A DNA stretch of 64,000 nt from Tetragonia tetragonoides (taxonomy: Eukaryota > Streptophyta > Magnoliopsida > Caryophyllales > Aizoaceae). Below the pieces are notes generated by a model, which was not told where the DNA came from, made no database searches, and saw nothing but the letters and a program-made list of their open reading frames with translations. Shown here piece after piece: positions 47,773 through 58,805 of this stretch (position 1 is its first letter; every line of letters starts with the position of its first letter). The stretch lies in contig CM076153.1 in the NCBI GenBank assembly GCA_038025085.1, positions 10,385,501 through 10,449,500 on the forward strand, written 5' to 3'. The translations under genes and the position numbers were made by a program.

Positions 47773-50671
47773 GAAACAGGAGAAACTGTTTATATGGTAT
47801 GATGATGAGCTACATGGTTGTTACCATGGTGTTATTTGTGGGTGTTAATGGCAATAGCATAGGAGCTAATTGGGGAACACAAGCAACACACCCTTTACCA
47901 GCAGATATTGTGGTTCAATTATTGAAGGATAATGGAATTCAGAAAGTGAAGCTGTTTGAACCAGATGTCAGTGCTTTGAAGGCTTTGGGTAAATCTGGGA
48001 TTGAGGTTATGGTTGGTATTCCTAATGATTTGTTGGCTTCTTTAGCAAGTGGTGTTAGTGCTGCTGAGAATTGGGTTGCCAAGAATCTCTCCTCTTATGT
48101 TTCCTCCCATGGTGTTAGTGTCAGGTAATATACCAAAAAGTAACACCCTTTGATTAGTGCATGTTTGGTATGTTCTTCTATTTTTTATGTATGACGTCAG
48201 CCTGACTTCATACTTGAATGAGTGGCCTCACTCATACGAGTTTTTGTGCTTTTCTGATTGTTCGAGGTAAATTTGCATAGGATTAGGATGCTTTTCAATA
48301 CCCCATTTCCCGCGTTTACGCTTCTTTGCATACATATTTGAGTTAGGAGGGACACTAGTTACCATATTGATATGGGGGATTGATGGTTATTATTGTTGAT
48401 GTTGTATTTGCCTATTTGGTATTCATTTTTCACTTCATTTGTGTTATATATTGAGCACAAAAGAAAAGACTAAAATGAGAAAGGGAATAAGGTATTTATT
48501 AACAAGATTATGAATATTCTCTAATTGATTGGTATCTTGATATTATATTCAACCTTTTTGATACTGTTCATTCAGTTGCAGCTAGGAAGGAGGTGAGGGT
48601 GGGGGATTTTTAACATGGAATGTCGGTTAGCTGTTACCTCAATCGTTAGGGCACAACCTTATCACTAGGAATGTTTGATTTAAATTATGGGTCCAATTGA
48701 TCTGCTGACCTTGCATATTACTATGTTTGTTTTTTTTTTTTTGTTTTTTTTTTTTGGGTGCAATGTACAGCTCTATGTTAGTTGTGTCTAAATCATGAGG
48801 CAAAAAACAACAATGAGTGAAAAAAGAAAGAAGATAACAGGGTTAAGAATAGTGTATTTTTGGTGAGACAAAGTTGCAATTATGGATATGGAGAGTGAAG
48901 CATTCTCACTTACTAGATGAGTGTCAAATAATATTTTTGAAACAAAAAAAGAGACGCCGTTGCCGGGGATCGAACCTGGGTCACCCAGGTGACAGGCGGG
49001 AATACTTACCACTATACTACAACGACCTTGTTATGGTTCTCAATTACAGGCCAAATGGACAAATGAGTGTCTTTGTACTAGTATGTCTCATATGAAATAA
49101 TAGAATCATAGTTGGGTAAATATGGAATACAGGCCAGATGGACAAATAAGTGTCTTTGTACCAGTATGTCTCATATGAAATAATAGAATCATATCATGAA
49201 CTGGAACTGGAAGATCCTAGGTGAAGTGTCCTTTTTCCTGTTTTTCATTTAGTAAAATCTATTGGGAGGAGATTGAAGAATGAGAGAGTAAAGAGTATTT
49301 CACATAATGGGTTGTGTTATTGAAATCTAGTGCTCATTTTTCTGATCACAAAAACTCGTATGAGGCGGCGTCAAGGTGAGGCGCCTCATACAAGCATGAC
49401 GTCATGCTTGGTTATAGAGGTGGCCTCACCTTGACGCCGCCTCATAAGAGACTTACCGTTTTCTGATTAGGCTGTGTTCCATGTGATATGCACAGTTGCA
49501 CATTTCTATTCAGTTCTTCCCTCATTGTGTCTGTTTCTTCACCAGATATGTAGCAGTTGGGAATGAACCATTTCTGAAGACTCTGAACGGAACCTATGAC
49601 GCGATGACTCTTCCTGCCCTTCAAAACATCCAATCAGCGCTCATAAAAGCTGGCCTGGCCAATCAGGTGAAGGTAACCATCCCTCTGAATGCTGATGTGT
49701 ATGAATCCTCCAGTCTCCCTTCCGATGGTGACTTCAGATCAGACATAAAAACTCTCATGTTAAATATTGTCAAGTTCTTAAGCGACAATGCATGCCCTGT
49801 CACCATCAACATCTACCCCTTCATAAGTCTCTACAACGACCCCAACTTCCCTAAGGATTATGCTTTCTTCGATGGCTTTTCATCGCCCCTGAATGACAAT
49901 GGGAATACATACAGCAATGTGTTTGATGCAAACTATGACACACTAGTTTGGTCCCTAGAGAAGAATGGATTTGGTAACTTGTCAATCATAGTGGGAGAGT
50001 TCGGGTGGCCAACTGATGGAGACATGAACGCTAATCCTACTAATGCACGGAGGTTCAACCAAGGTTTTATTAACCACATTGCAGGAGGGAAAGGAACCCC
50101 TAAGAGGCCAAATGGTCCCATTGATGCCTACCTTTTTAGCCTCATCGACGAGGATGCCAAGAGTATCCTACCAGGCAACTTTGAAAGGCACTGGGGAATC
50201 TTCAACTACGATGGGTCACCAAAGTATCAGCTTAACCTTGGTCTGACAAAGGCCGGGTCTCTTGTTCCACCTAAAGGGGTTGAATATCTAGCACAGAAAT
50301 GGTGTGTTTTGTCTCCCTCCGCCAATTTGTCTGATCCTCAGGTTGCCACAAGCATGAGTTACGCTTGTGGCAATGCTGATTGTACTAGCCTAGGGTATGG
50401 AACTTCATGTGCAAATCTGGATGTTCGAGGGAATCTATCGTATGCATACAACAGTTACTATCAGGTGCAGAATCAGGTGGACCGTGCCTGCCAATTCCCC
50501 GATGGTCTTTCGACTATCACCACGAAAGACCCATCCACTGGGACCTGCAGATTTATCGTCCAGATTAAGAGTGATAAAGGCTCAGGTGCAGGAAATGGCA
50601 GTTCAGATTCTGTCAAGACATCTATTAGTATTATGCTCTCAGTGCTGATTATTTGGATGACTGTCTTGTAA
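47766..50671 (+). CDS. GPI-anchored glucan endo-1,3-beta-glucosidase (GH17 + X8)
   Basis: Two exons, 47766-48124 (gtcag|gtaata) and 49546-50671 (caccag|atatg), give 494 residues. The ATG at 47766 was chosen because it is the first in-frame ATG and opens a good signal peptide ([13 protein letters not shown]). GH17 covers about 30-350, with SIGANWGT at the mature start, the acid/base Glu127 in VAVGNEP and the nucleophile Glu271 in VGEFGWP. An X8/CBM43 domain (about 372-457, WCVLSPSA… with six Cys, ending CRF) binds beta-1,3-glucan. A Gly/Ser linker and a hydrophobic tail (480-494) indicate a GPI anchor. It should hydrolyse callose at the cell surface or plasmodesmata. It most resembles the At4g31140 type. 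The intron contains a tRNA-like sequence and palindromic repeats. Confidence 0.95.
48190..48248 (-). repeat. Palindrome family B, partial copy in GH17 intron
   Basis: On the minus strand it begins cacaaaaactcgtatgag, like the copies at 43391 and 49348, and continues to tgacgtca. It lacks the second half. Confidence 0.5.
48956..49026 (-). tRNA. tRNA-Asp(GTC)-like sequence, probably degenerate
   Basis: The minus strand gives 71 nt from gtcgttgtagtatagtgg to ccccggcaacggc. The 7-bp acceptor stem is intact (one G-U), the anticodon loop is ctGTCac, and A and B boxes are recognisable. Compared with the plant tRNA-Asp I remember, three bases differ. The anticodon stem then has a C-C mismatch plus a G-U pair, and the T stem has an A-C mismatch. 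It also lies antisense in the GH17 intron. No clear TTTT terminator follows: after the acceptor end comes gtctctttttttg, which does contain a T run. It could still be transcribed by Pol III but is likely a pseudogene. Confidence 0.75.
49046..49195. repeat. 83-bp tandem duplication in GH17 intron
   Basis: The phrase acaggccaaatggacaaatg…cataatagaatcata type occurs at 49046 and again at 49129 with a few substitutions. Confidence 0.85.
49348..49453. repeat. Palindrome family B, long hairpin in GH17 intron
   Basis: Perfect 24-bp inverted arms: left 49359-49382 (tatgaggcggcgtcaagg…), right 49423-49446. Between them lies a second perfect 20-bp palindrome, caagcatgacgtcatgcttg, at 49391-49410. The RNA would fold into a stable stem about 90 nt upstream of the 3' splice site. 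Confidence 0.85.
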
Positions 50672-50706
50672 ATTCTGGGCTGAAGTATGCTCCAAAGTTC
50701 TTCCCT

Positions 50707-50738
<32 letters not shown>

Positions 50739-51633
50739 TTTTTTTTCCTCTGTTTCATTTTCCTTTATCATGGTGTTAAGTTGTGAATCTTAGGCTGTAC
50801 CATTCTGAGATTTGTTCAGAGTTATTAGTAGTATATGTTAAAAAAATATTCTATCCAAAACGGATATTTTTGTATACTGAGATAGTAATATGTGTTGCCC
50901 TTTGCTTTGAGAAAATTTGTACCCATAATTGTCATCCAAAATATTACCTCATCTCTGTTTTGTGAAGGGTGACTATTGTGTACGTTTAGTGTGAATAACT
51001 AAAAAACAGTATAATTGACGAGCAAAAAAAAAAAAAAACAACAACTAAAAAACAGTATAACACCTTACTTTGTACCAAAGAAAAAAAAGTTATTAGCACA
51101 AAATAGACAAACAAACAAAAAGAAGAAGAAGAAAAAAAGACTGCTTATTTTGTGAAATTAGTTCTAATAGATGAAAGGTGCATGCATATCATTATCATCT
51201 GTTATGTGCTTGTTTATTTAAATCCCATACCATGTATGATTTCTACTCCAATTCGCAAAAAGCAGATAGGTAAATGTATGAACTACTCCATTATTTTCAG
51301 CATAACTTTATTAAAAAACCAATATGTTTTACATTGACTACATCAAGCTAATATAGAAAATTAGAAATTACTCTTATGATATTTTTTATAAGAATATTGT
51401 TTATCCTAGATGTGTAGTCTGCCTTTAGGACTATTAGGAGGATAAGCATTCTTAGATGTACTGACATGAAAATTTGAGTTTTTGCGTCTTTTAGTTTTCT
51501 AATTCCATATGTATTTACGTATAAATATATGCCAAACATTCTCCCCAATCTTTCTCCATGCCTCCATATATTATAGAAAAAGGAGTACAATATATCTTAT
51601 AGTCTTTTTTTGTAAATAATTTCTACATACTTA
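50672..51633. other. 3' flank of GH17
   Basis: A T-rich tract (50706-50748) follows the stop codon, then AT-rich sequence. An aaaaaacagtataa phrase is duplicated at 51001 and 51047. No gene is supported. Confidence 0.6.
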
Positions 51634-53031
51634 GAATGTATTCTTTTCTACTTATTCAAAATTGGGTCACTTCATTTTAGTTCAACAAGTTGTTAGTTCA
51701 ATGACATAATTTTCTCACATAAATATTAGCGCAATTTGGTGAAAACCACCTTAACAATTACACCTTTTGTTCAGTACCCCCTGAACTCTTGCTATTTGTT
51801 CAGTACCACCTTTAATGTTACAAACGCCGTGGAAGTCACCCCTTAAGTGAATTTCCGACCAAATCCAAAAATTTTCTTCCCATTTTACCCTCACGTGACT
51901 TTTAAGTGATTTGATCAAATAATTAAATAAAAAAAATAAAAAATAAAAATATAAATAACTAAACTAAAACTAAAACAAATGAGCTCAGCATCTCTCTCTC
52001 TCTCTCTCTCAACCTCGTACCCATCTCCATTTCTCTCTCAAGCTCTGAAGATCATCATTAATGGCGACAAGAACTCAGCGAAGCCATGGCCGTGATGAAG
52101 TTAAAGGTTGTCAAACAAATGAGCTCAGCGCTCTCTCTCTCAAGCTCGTACCCATCTTCATCTCTCTCTCAAACTCTGAAGATCGTCATTAATGGCGACA
52201 AGAACTCAGCGAAGCCATGGCCGCGATGAAGTTAAAGGTTGTCGACCACCATTTTTGGCCGGCGACCACATATCGAGCTCTCAAGCCACCGATTTGTGGT
52301 TTCCGGCCATGAACCATGGTCGGCGACTCTACAATATTTCTGATTAATCTCGAGCGAGCTTCAATGGCCATGCATGAGCTTTAGAAGCTCCGATCTGCCG
52401 ATTCCAAGCTAAGCTTCTCCTTCTTTCTTTTTAATTTTTCCCCTTTTTGTCTTAATTTTCGGTTTTGTTTCAGAATTTCTCGTTTGAATGTCAGACCGGC
52501 GAAATCGATTTCAAGATGTCGATCTCGATTCTGAGAATTTCAAGCTCCTAAGGAATCAAAATTTGAGCTTGATTTTGAAGGTTTTGAGTTCAATTGTGTG
52601 TAATTGTTTGTTTAATTGTTTATTTAGTTTAGTTTTTCATTTTTTTTTTTAGTTTGGTCAAATCGAAGAGCTTGATGATGAAAAATGAGGAGACGATTTG
52701 TGTCGGAATTTGAGGAGAGAGAATAGCGGTGATGAAGATGGGCGAAATTGTTGTTCCCACAAAGAAGTTCTACTCAACTTTAATTTTTTTTTTTTCTGGC
52801 TATGTTCTTCATAATCGAGATAGGAGAGTTAGGGGCTTAGGAACAGGGGAGGAGAGAGAGCGAACGAGCTGCGATGATGGCTGCAAGAGTGAAGTGTGTT
52901 GGCCGGTGGTGGTGGTGGCGTGGGATGAGAGAGAGTGGTGGAGAAACAGGGGAGGAGAGAGAGCTGATGAAATTGGAAAACAGGGGAAGAGAGAGTGGCG
53001 AAGTTGCCTGATGTCCATGATGGAAAACAGG

Positions 53032-53074
<43 letters not shown>

Positions 53075-53505
53075 GAGCGAGAGAATGCGATTGCCTTTTA
53101 GTTTAATTAGTTTAGTTAATTTAATTTAATTAAATATTTGGTCAAATTATTTATAAGTCACGGGTTAGACACGTGAGGGTAAAATGGGAAGAAATTTTTT
53201 GGATTTGGTCGGAAATTCACTTAAGGTGTGACTTCCACGGCGTTTGTAACATTAAAGGTGGTACTGAACAAATAACAAGAGTTCAGGGGGTACTAAACAA
53301 AAGGTGTAATTGTTAAGGTGGTTTTCACCAAATTGCGTTAAATATTACTATTTCAATTTAGTGGCGTTCAATTTAATTAATTCAATAAATTTAGTATTTT
53401 TTTTGCTAATCAATGAATTTAGTTCAATTAAATTCGAAATTATCAAAAAAAGAAAAAATAGAAGTTCAGCTCACTAGAAAATAAAACACACTAGAATTTA
53501 GTTTT
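51634..53505. mobile_element. Older Tourist-like MITE split by the MULE
   Basis: The left half (51634-51728, gaatgtattcttttctac…ttagttcaa) and right half (53348-53505, …aattaattcaataaa…gaaaataaaacacac) have the ends and word composition of the GTTCTTTTC MITE family seen at 43156 and 40779. The 9-bp target duplication of the MULE lies inside it. Ends are approximate. Confidence 0.5.
51729..53338. mobile_element. 1.61-kb nonautonomous Mutator-like element
   Basis: Terminal inverted repeats of about 190 bp begin gcgcaatttggtgaaaacc on the left and end with the complement …ccaaattgcgt on the right. They include the shared block gttacaaacgccgtggaagt. The 9-bp duplication taaatatta lies at 51720-51728 and 53339-53347. 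The interior contains a tandem duplication (about 51977-52107 and 52108-52240) with atggcgacaagaactcagcg, GC-rich gene-like sequence, and GA/CT tracts (53035-53071). No transposase is encoded. The gene-like interior could be captured host DNA (Pack-MULE type). Confidence 0.85.
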
Positions 53506-53626
53506 GAAGAAGAGCACTGTGCTGTTATTTTTACAACAGCAGAGGATCTGCTTCCAACAATTAGCCATTCAATTCTTTTCGTATTTCAATTTTGGACCGA
53601 AAAACATTTCGCAAACCCAGAAAAAC

Positions 53627-53658
<32 letters not shown>

Positions 53659-53673
53659 GAGAGAGAGGGTGAA

Positions 53674-56600
53674 ATGGTGGCAATGGCGAGCTTGCCTTAT
53701 CCCATTGCCACCTCCATTTCCGCAAGGGCACAAAACACATCCAAAAAACCCACCATTCAATCTTCAATTCCCATCCCTTCATCACCTTCAAAGCTCACAA
53801 AAAGAAAAAACTATTTGCGCCAAAAAATCCTTAAAACCCTCACTAAATCCTACCAAATTCCTCTCTCTCCTCCAATATCTGAGGAACCCGTTTCCCCAAT
53901 TGAACACATTGACCCAAATTTTGAAACCCCTTTAGAACCCACCTCAGGAAAACAAGGTTTGAGCTTTGCCCTAGAATCAGAAACTTCATTTGATGCAAAT
54001 GAATCAACTTCAGGTGAGTTTCAAGTTGTTCAAACTCCAGAGGTTGTTAATTTGGAAAGTTCTAATTGGTTTAATGGAGGTACTATTTTTAGAATTGTTG
54101 CTTCTTTATTGGGTCTTTTTGTTTTGCAAACTGTTGTTGCTGTTTGGTTTATGGGTAATGGTGATTCAGATGAGAAAGATAGGAATTTGGGGATTGAGGG
54201 TAGGAATAGGGATTTTAGGTTGGGGATGAGAAATGGGGAAGTGGGATTTAATGGAAATGGAAATGGGAATGCTTTATTGGGGAATTTGGTTTCTCAGTAT
54301 AATGTTGGTCGGTTAGAAATGGCGAGTAAGATTGCTGAGATTAGGAAGATGGCAAGGGAGGCGAGGGCCGTTGAGGAGAAGAATAAGAAGAACTCAGAGA
54401 AGGGTGCAGAAGATGCAAGTGATGACAATGACGATGACGATGACGATGACGATGATGAAGATGACGGTGATAGTGGTGGTGGTGATGATGGTGGTGGTGA
54501 TGGTGGTAATGATCTTAAGAATGATAGTCCTAGGATAAGGAGTGGTATTATTAAGGAAGTAGATGGGCAGTTGACTAAGTTGAGGTCCTTAAGGAATAGA
54601 TCACCGGTGCCTGTGGTGAATGTTAATTTGTTGAATAAGGCTTGGGACATTGGAAAGGAGAGAAAAAATGAGGATGTTGGTCCTAAGGAAGAAGATAATA
54701 TGTTGATGTTTGAGATGAAGAATAGGTTTAGAAGTAAGTTGACTACTTCAAATGATAAACCTAAAGGATTTCAAAGTATTGAAGGTGATGCTGGTGTAAG
54801 GGAGAACCCTAGGAACATGGATGATGAACAACCAGTAAAGAGGACTAGAAATGCCGATGATAATGGTGTTAGTTCTTCAAATAACATTCCGGAAATAGAT
54901 AATCTTGGTAGTAGCCTTTCTGAAAGGAGCTATAATCCACAAGCAGATGAGAAGAAACCAGGATCTCCTTCAAGTCCCTTACAAGCCTCAAAGAAGGGAT
55001 TTGGAAGCAATGTCACAACAAAGAAGTTGAACAAGTCACAAGGCTCTAAGAAGACATCTCGAAGCAATAAGAGAATCAACGGGGAAGCAGAAAATGAAAG
55101 AGGTAATTTCATTGCCCAACTTGGGAGGGATTAAAATCATCTGAATGCTGTGTGATGTTTTTATTGACTATTATACTTGCCTTTTTATTCCATTCAACTA
55201 CCACTGGTTAGATGCCCTTCTTTTAAAGAGATAATTTAAACAAAAGAATATAATGTATACGGAATAGGCTATCACTGCTGCCATCATATATCTAGCTTAA
55301 TATGCATCAGCACCAGTCATGACATGACTGTTTGGGGAAGTGGAATATATATTAATGCTTTTGTTTCAGTGGCAGAATCATTGGCCTATGTTTGCTTTGA
55401 GTACGAAAGAAAGTTGTAGCAAGATTTAAATTCAAACTCAAGTTGATATTTTGAATTAGCTAAGTTCATGTTTGAGAATGAATAATACTGATATTTTTTA
55501 TATGTTATGATACACAATACGTCAGCTCCATTTTTCTATTTAGGTAATGAAAAGACTATCTCTACTTCTTACACAAAAAGCCCCAGGCAATGGGTAATTT
55601 GATTTTCCTACAAACTGAGCTCATAAGGGATTGCTTGGAGATTAGAGTTGGAAGCAGCAGGAGATACTAAAAAAGACTTTGTGGAGGCGGCGGATATGGA
55701 AAGGTGGATTTTACGGAGACACCTTGTTATCTGTTTCTCTGTTTGTAAATATTGTTTTTGATTGTTAGTGAAAGAAAGAGTAAAAGAGGTAGAATCGAGA
55801 GGCAGGAGGAGCAGTAATGTCTCCTTAAAAAAACAAACAAAGGGGATTATGCTGTAATGCTGTTTCAATTAAAAAAAACAAACAAAGGGGATTATGTCTC
55901 CTTACCAAGAGATATGGAGGGAAGGGGAGGTGAAGGAAGATAACTAGAAATTCTGTTTTGCTAGTATCGCTGCTGCCTCATCACTATAACTTAAATGGGG
56001 CTACATTGACATACAACATAAATGACAATTTTGAAAATTGACTAAATAGTAACATTGACTATTATTTCCGGACAGAGGAGTATATTAAGGTCATCTTCAG
56101 CAAATTATCTTTACCCACACCTGCCATGCTAATAGACTATTAGTTACCCGCATTGACCTACTCACTAGTTAAACTTAACATGCATGATTTCTTTAGAATA
56201 AAACTTTTTTTGGAATGGAAAGAGTATTTTCTATAGGAAAATTTGTGGACCTTATAAAAGACTTTGCAACTTTACTACCTTTATAAGCCACATTGGTTTG
56301 TACAGAGATACCACATGCCTGATTCTGGCCAAATTTCAATTTTTGACTGATTTACCCTCACATTCCCTTTATATCTCTGCTCGCAACAATGACTTTCTCG
56401 GAGGTCGTTCCCGCCGGTGGTCGAATCTGAAAAAAAAAATTAAAAAAATGGTCATCCAGCGGTGTCGTTTGGGGACCTTTTAAGAATGTCACCGGAATTG
56501 CACACTTGGTAGTTCTCCACAACCAAATGTATCCTCAAGGTAGTTACGTACAATGTTTTCTTTTAAAAGGTAGTAAGTCGCAAAGTGAACCTTTCTAAGG

Positions 56601-58805
56601 TTATTCCCCACAACTTTTCTTTTTCTATACGATGTCAATGCTTTTTAACCATTAAGCAACAGCTCACAGGATGCTAGCTGTATAACTAGGAACCCTCGAT
56701 GTAATGTCTTGTTGGCAACGGCAAACCGAAGTTCTATTATGTAAAGTGTGCTCTGTGGCTCTCCATGTTCGTAAAACAAGGGGAGGAGAACAGGAAAAGT
56801 TGCATTAAACCCCTACTTGATATACTGTTATAAAATGGACAGCTGCTGAAATTGTATAAAGTTTCTGTTATTTCTTTATGCCTTCCAACGCTTATATGGG
56901 GAGTTCATTTGGCATGTCATGTAATTGCAGTAAAGGGAATGCTTGTCCATGTAGTTTAATCGAATATTGGTTTCCACACATAAACTATGATTCATTTTTG
57001 GCTGTATTTTTGTAGAAATTTTCTGCATCTTTCAGTTATTTGTTAAATCTTTAGGTGTTGTCCAGGATTCTAGCCATAGAAACCCTATGGAAGGTGGAGC
57101 TAATATGAACGATTCCAGTGTTATTGCGACTCAGGATTCCCTAGGGAAAATGAATGATCAGGATGCCTCAACAATATCCAAGACTATGACGCATGTCACG
57201 TCATGGAGTAAACTTCAACCCAACTCCGGTAAAGTTGGAAGCAAACTATCTTTGAGCAGAGAGAATGATAACTGGTGGTTTGCTCTTCCCTATGTTCTGG
57301 TAAGTATAAGTAACTTACCTAATTTATTGTATATTTTCCTTTTTGGCATCATATTCTGTCAGTTCTAAATACTTTTGATTCTCAGCAAGTATGGTGATCA
57401 AAAATATGTTCGGGTCATTGGAGAGTTTTAAATAGAAAGCAAACAATACATCTTGAGGCCGACACAAGTAAATTGATGATACAAAGGATTTAACATTATA
57501 TTAATGTGAAGCAACCAACAACCTGAGTTATGAAATTATATCTAGTAAAGGCAATGATGATCTTTCTGGGGAAAATAGTTTGTTTTACGTAAGCTTATAA
57601 TGTTTAAATTTGCAACAAATATGCAATAGAGGCTTTGTAGATGTAGGATCTATATGTTCTTCTATGTGAAAACCCGAAGCATATATTGTTGTCCTACATT
57701 TGTATAAAGTGTTGATTGTGAATCTGTCATAAATATGAAATCTATCTACATTTTATTTTGGGGATGTTAGAGTCCCCTATACCTGGTGGTGTAAGCCCAA
57801 TCCCAACCAACCAAAAGAAGCCCTCAGTTTGAAAAGCAAAGCAATCGTCACTTTCTGAATTTTTGAATACATAAATACGTAGCCAATGGCAACATTTTGA
57901 CAGTTGGTACATGCTTGTCAATGGTCATGAGTCACGAGTTTCAAATCTATATAGGGAACATATCTAGTTTTATGTCAACTAATGGGATTTCTTTGCCTCT
58001 CTCTTGCATATGATTTTATCTAGATTCTAGCTTCTCAATCCCCCTAGAAGGTGGGGAACTTAGATGTATGATGCTGTTGGGGGAGTGCTTTGGAGATCTT
58101 TGAATGAGATTTGCTGTAATTTTGATCTCATGAATAAAATTTTCCACAATTAATAAAAAAAAAACTAATGGGATTTCCTTTCACAATCTCTCATTTGTGG
58201 TTTCACTTGCTATTTCTTCACAAGTGTTCTATTTTGAAAATTGCTATGTTTAATTTCCTATGTTTGTTCTAATTAGCAATGTTCCTTCAGGTCGTTTTAA
58301 TGCAAAAGGGTCCTGATAGTGAGCAGATGGGTTTTTATACTGTAAGGATTCATTCTGATGCAACGAATCAATTAGATAAGGCTTATATTGTTGCTTTTGA
58401 AGACCTCGGTGATGCAAGGAACTTTGGCTATCTAATGGAATCAGCGTTTGAGGATCTGCCCGATGCTACAGTAGATGTTATTCCGCTGTCACCAAAGGTA
58501 ACAATAGTAAAACTTGTAATTAGTCAGTGGTGAAAAGTTTTTAGTGTTTGCAAGAAAAAAAGATTGAAAACAAAAATGCTGTAGTATTCGATCCTTGGTC
58601 TCCTCAGTAAACCAGCTTTCTCCCATACTTCATCTACATATAAGTGAATTATTAATCTCTTTGTTCTGGGATTCCTCAGGAACTCAAGGAGGCCATGGAG
58701 TCACTCAACAAGAAAGTGATTGTTGTAAAGAAGGGAGAGCTGCAGCTTTATGCTGGTCAGCCGCTTGCTGAAGTTGATCATGCTCTGAGATCTTTGTTGA
58801 GGTGA
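53674..58805 (+). CDS. Plastid-type membrane protein resembling EMB1923
   Basis: Four exons: 53674-55102 (aaagag|gtaatt), 57055-57299 (tttag|gtgttg), 58291-58497 and 58680-58805, totalling 668 residues. The N-terminus (about 1-60) is rich in Ser/Thr/Lys/Arg and poor in acids, like a chloroplast transit peptide. One membrane segment lies at about 137-160 (IFRIVASLLGLFVLQTVVAVW). A basic helix (215-245) precedes an acidic Asp/Gly tract (247-280), then a long disordered region. The conserved C-terminal domain (WWFALPYVL, GFYTVRIHSD, YIVAFEDLGDARNF, YAGQPLAEV) matches what I recall of Arabidopsis EMB1923, an embryo-essential plastid protein of unknown biochemical role. The alternative ATG at 53683 is in frame. 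Intron 3 (57300-58290) hosts a retroposon. The gene structure is certain, the name less so. Confidence 0.85.
55103..57054 (+). other. Long first intron of the EMB1923-like gene
   Basis: 1952 bp, AT-rich. A direct repeat aaaaaacaaacaaaggggattatg occurs at about 55827 and 55871. If not spliced, translation runs 10 codons and stops (TAA at 55132). No other gene inside. Confidence 0.8.
57992..58162 (+). mobile_element. 5'-truncated retroposon with 15-bp target duplication
   Basis: The insert of 171 bp ends ctcatgaataaaattttccac…taataaaaaaaaa, closely resembling the LINE tail at 24745 (gaataaaattccccac). Flanks aactaatgggatttc at 57977-57991 and 58163-58177 are identical. It is the 3' end of a LINE copied into intron 3 of the EMB1923-like gene, in the same orientation as the gene. 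Confidence 0.82.
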
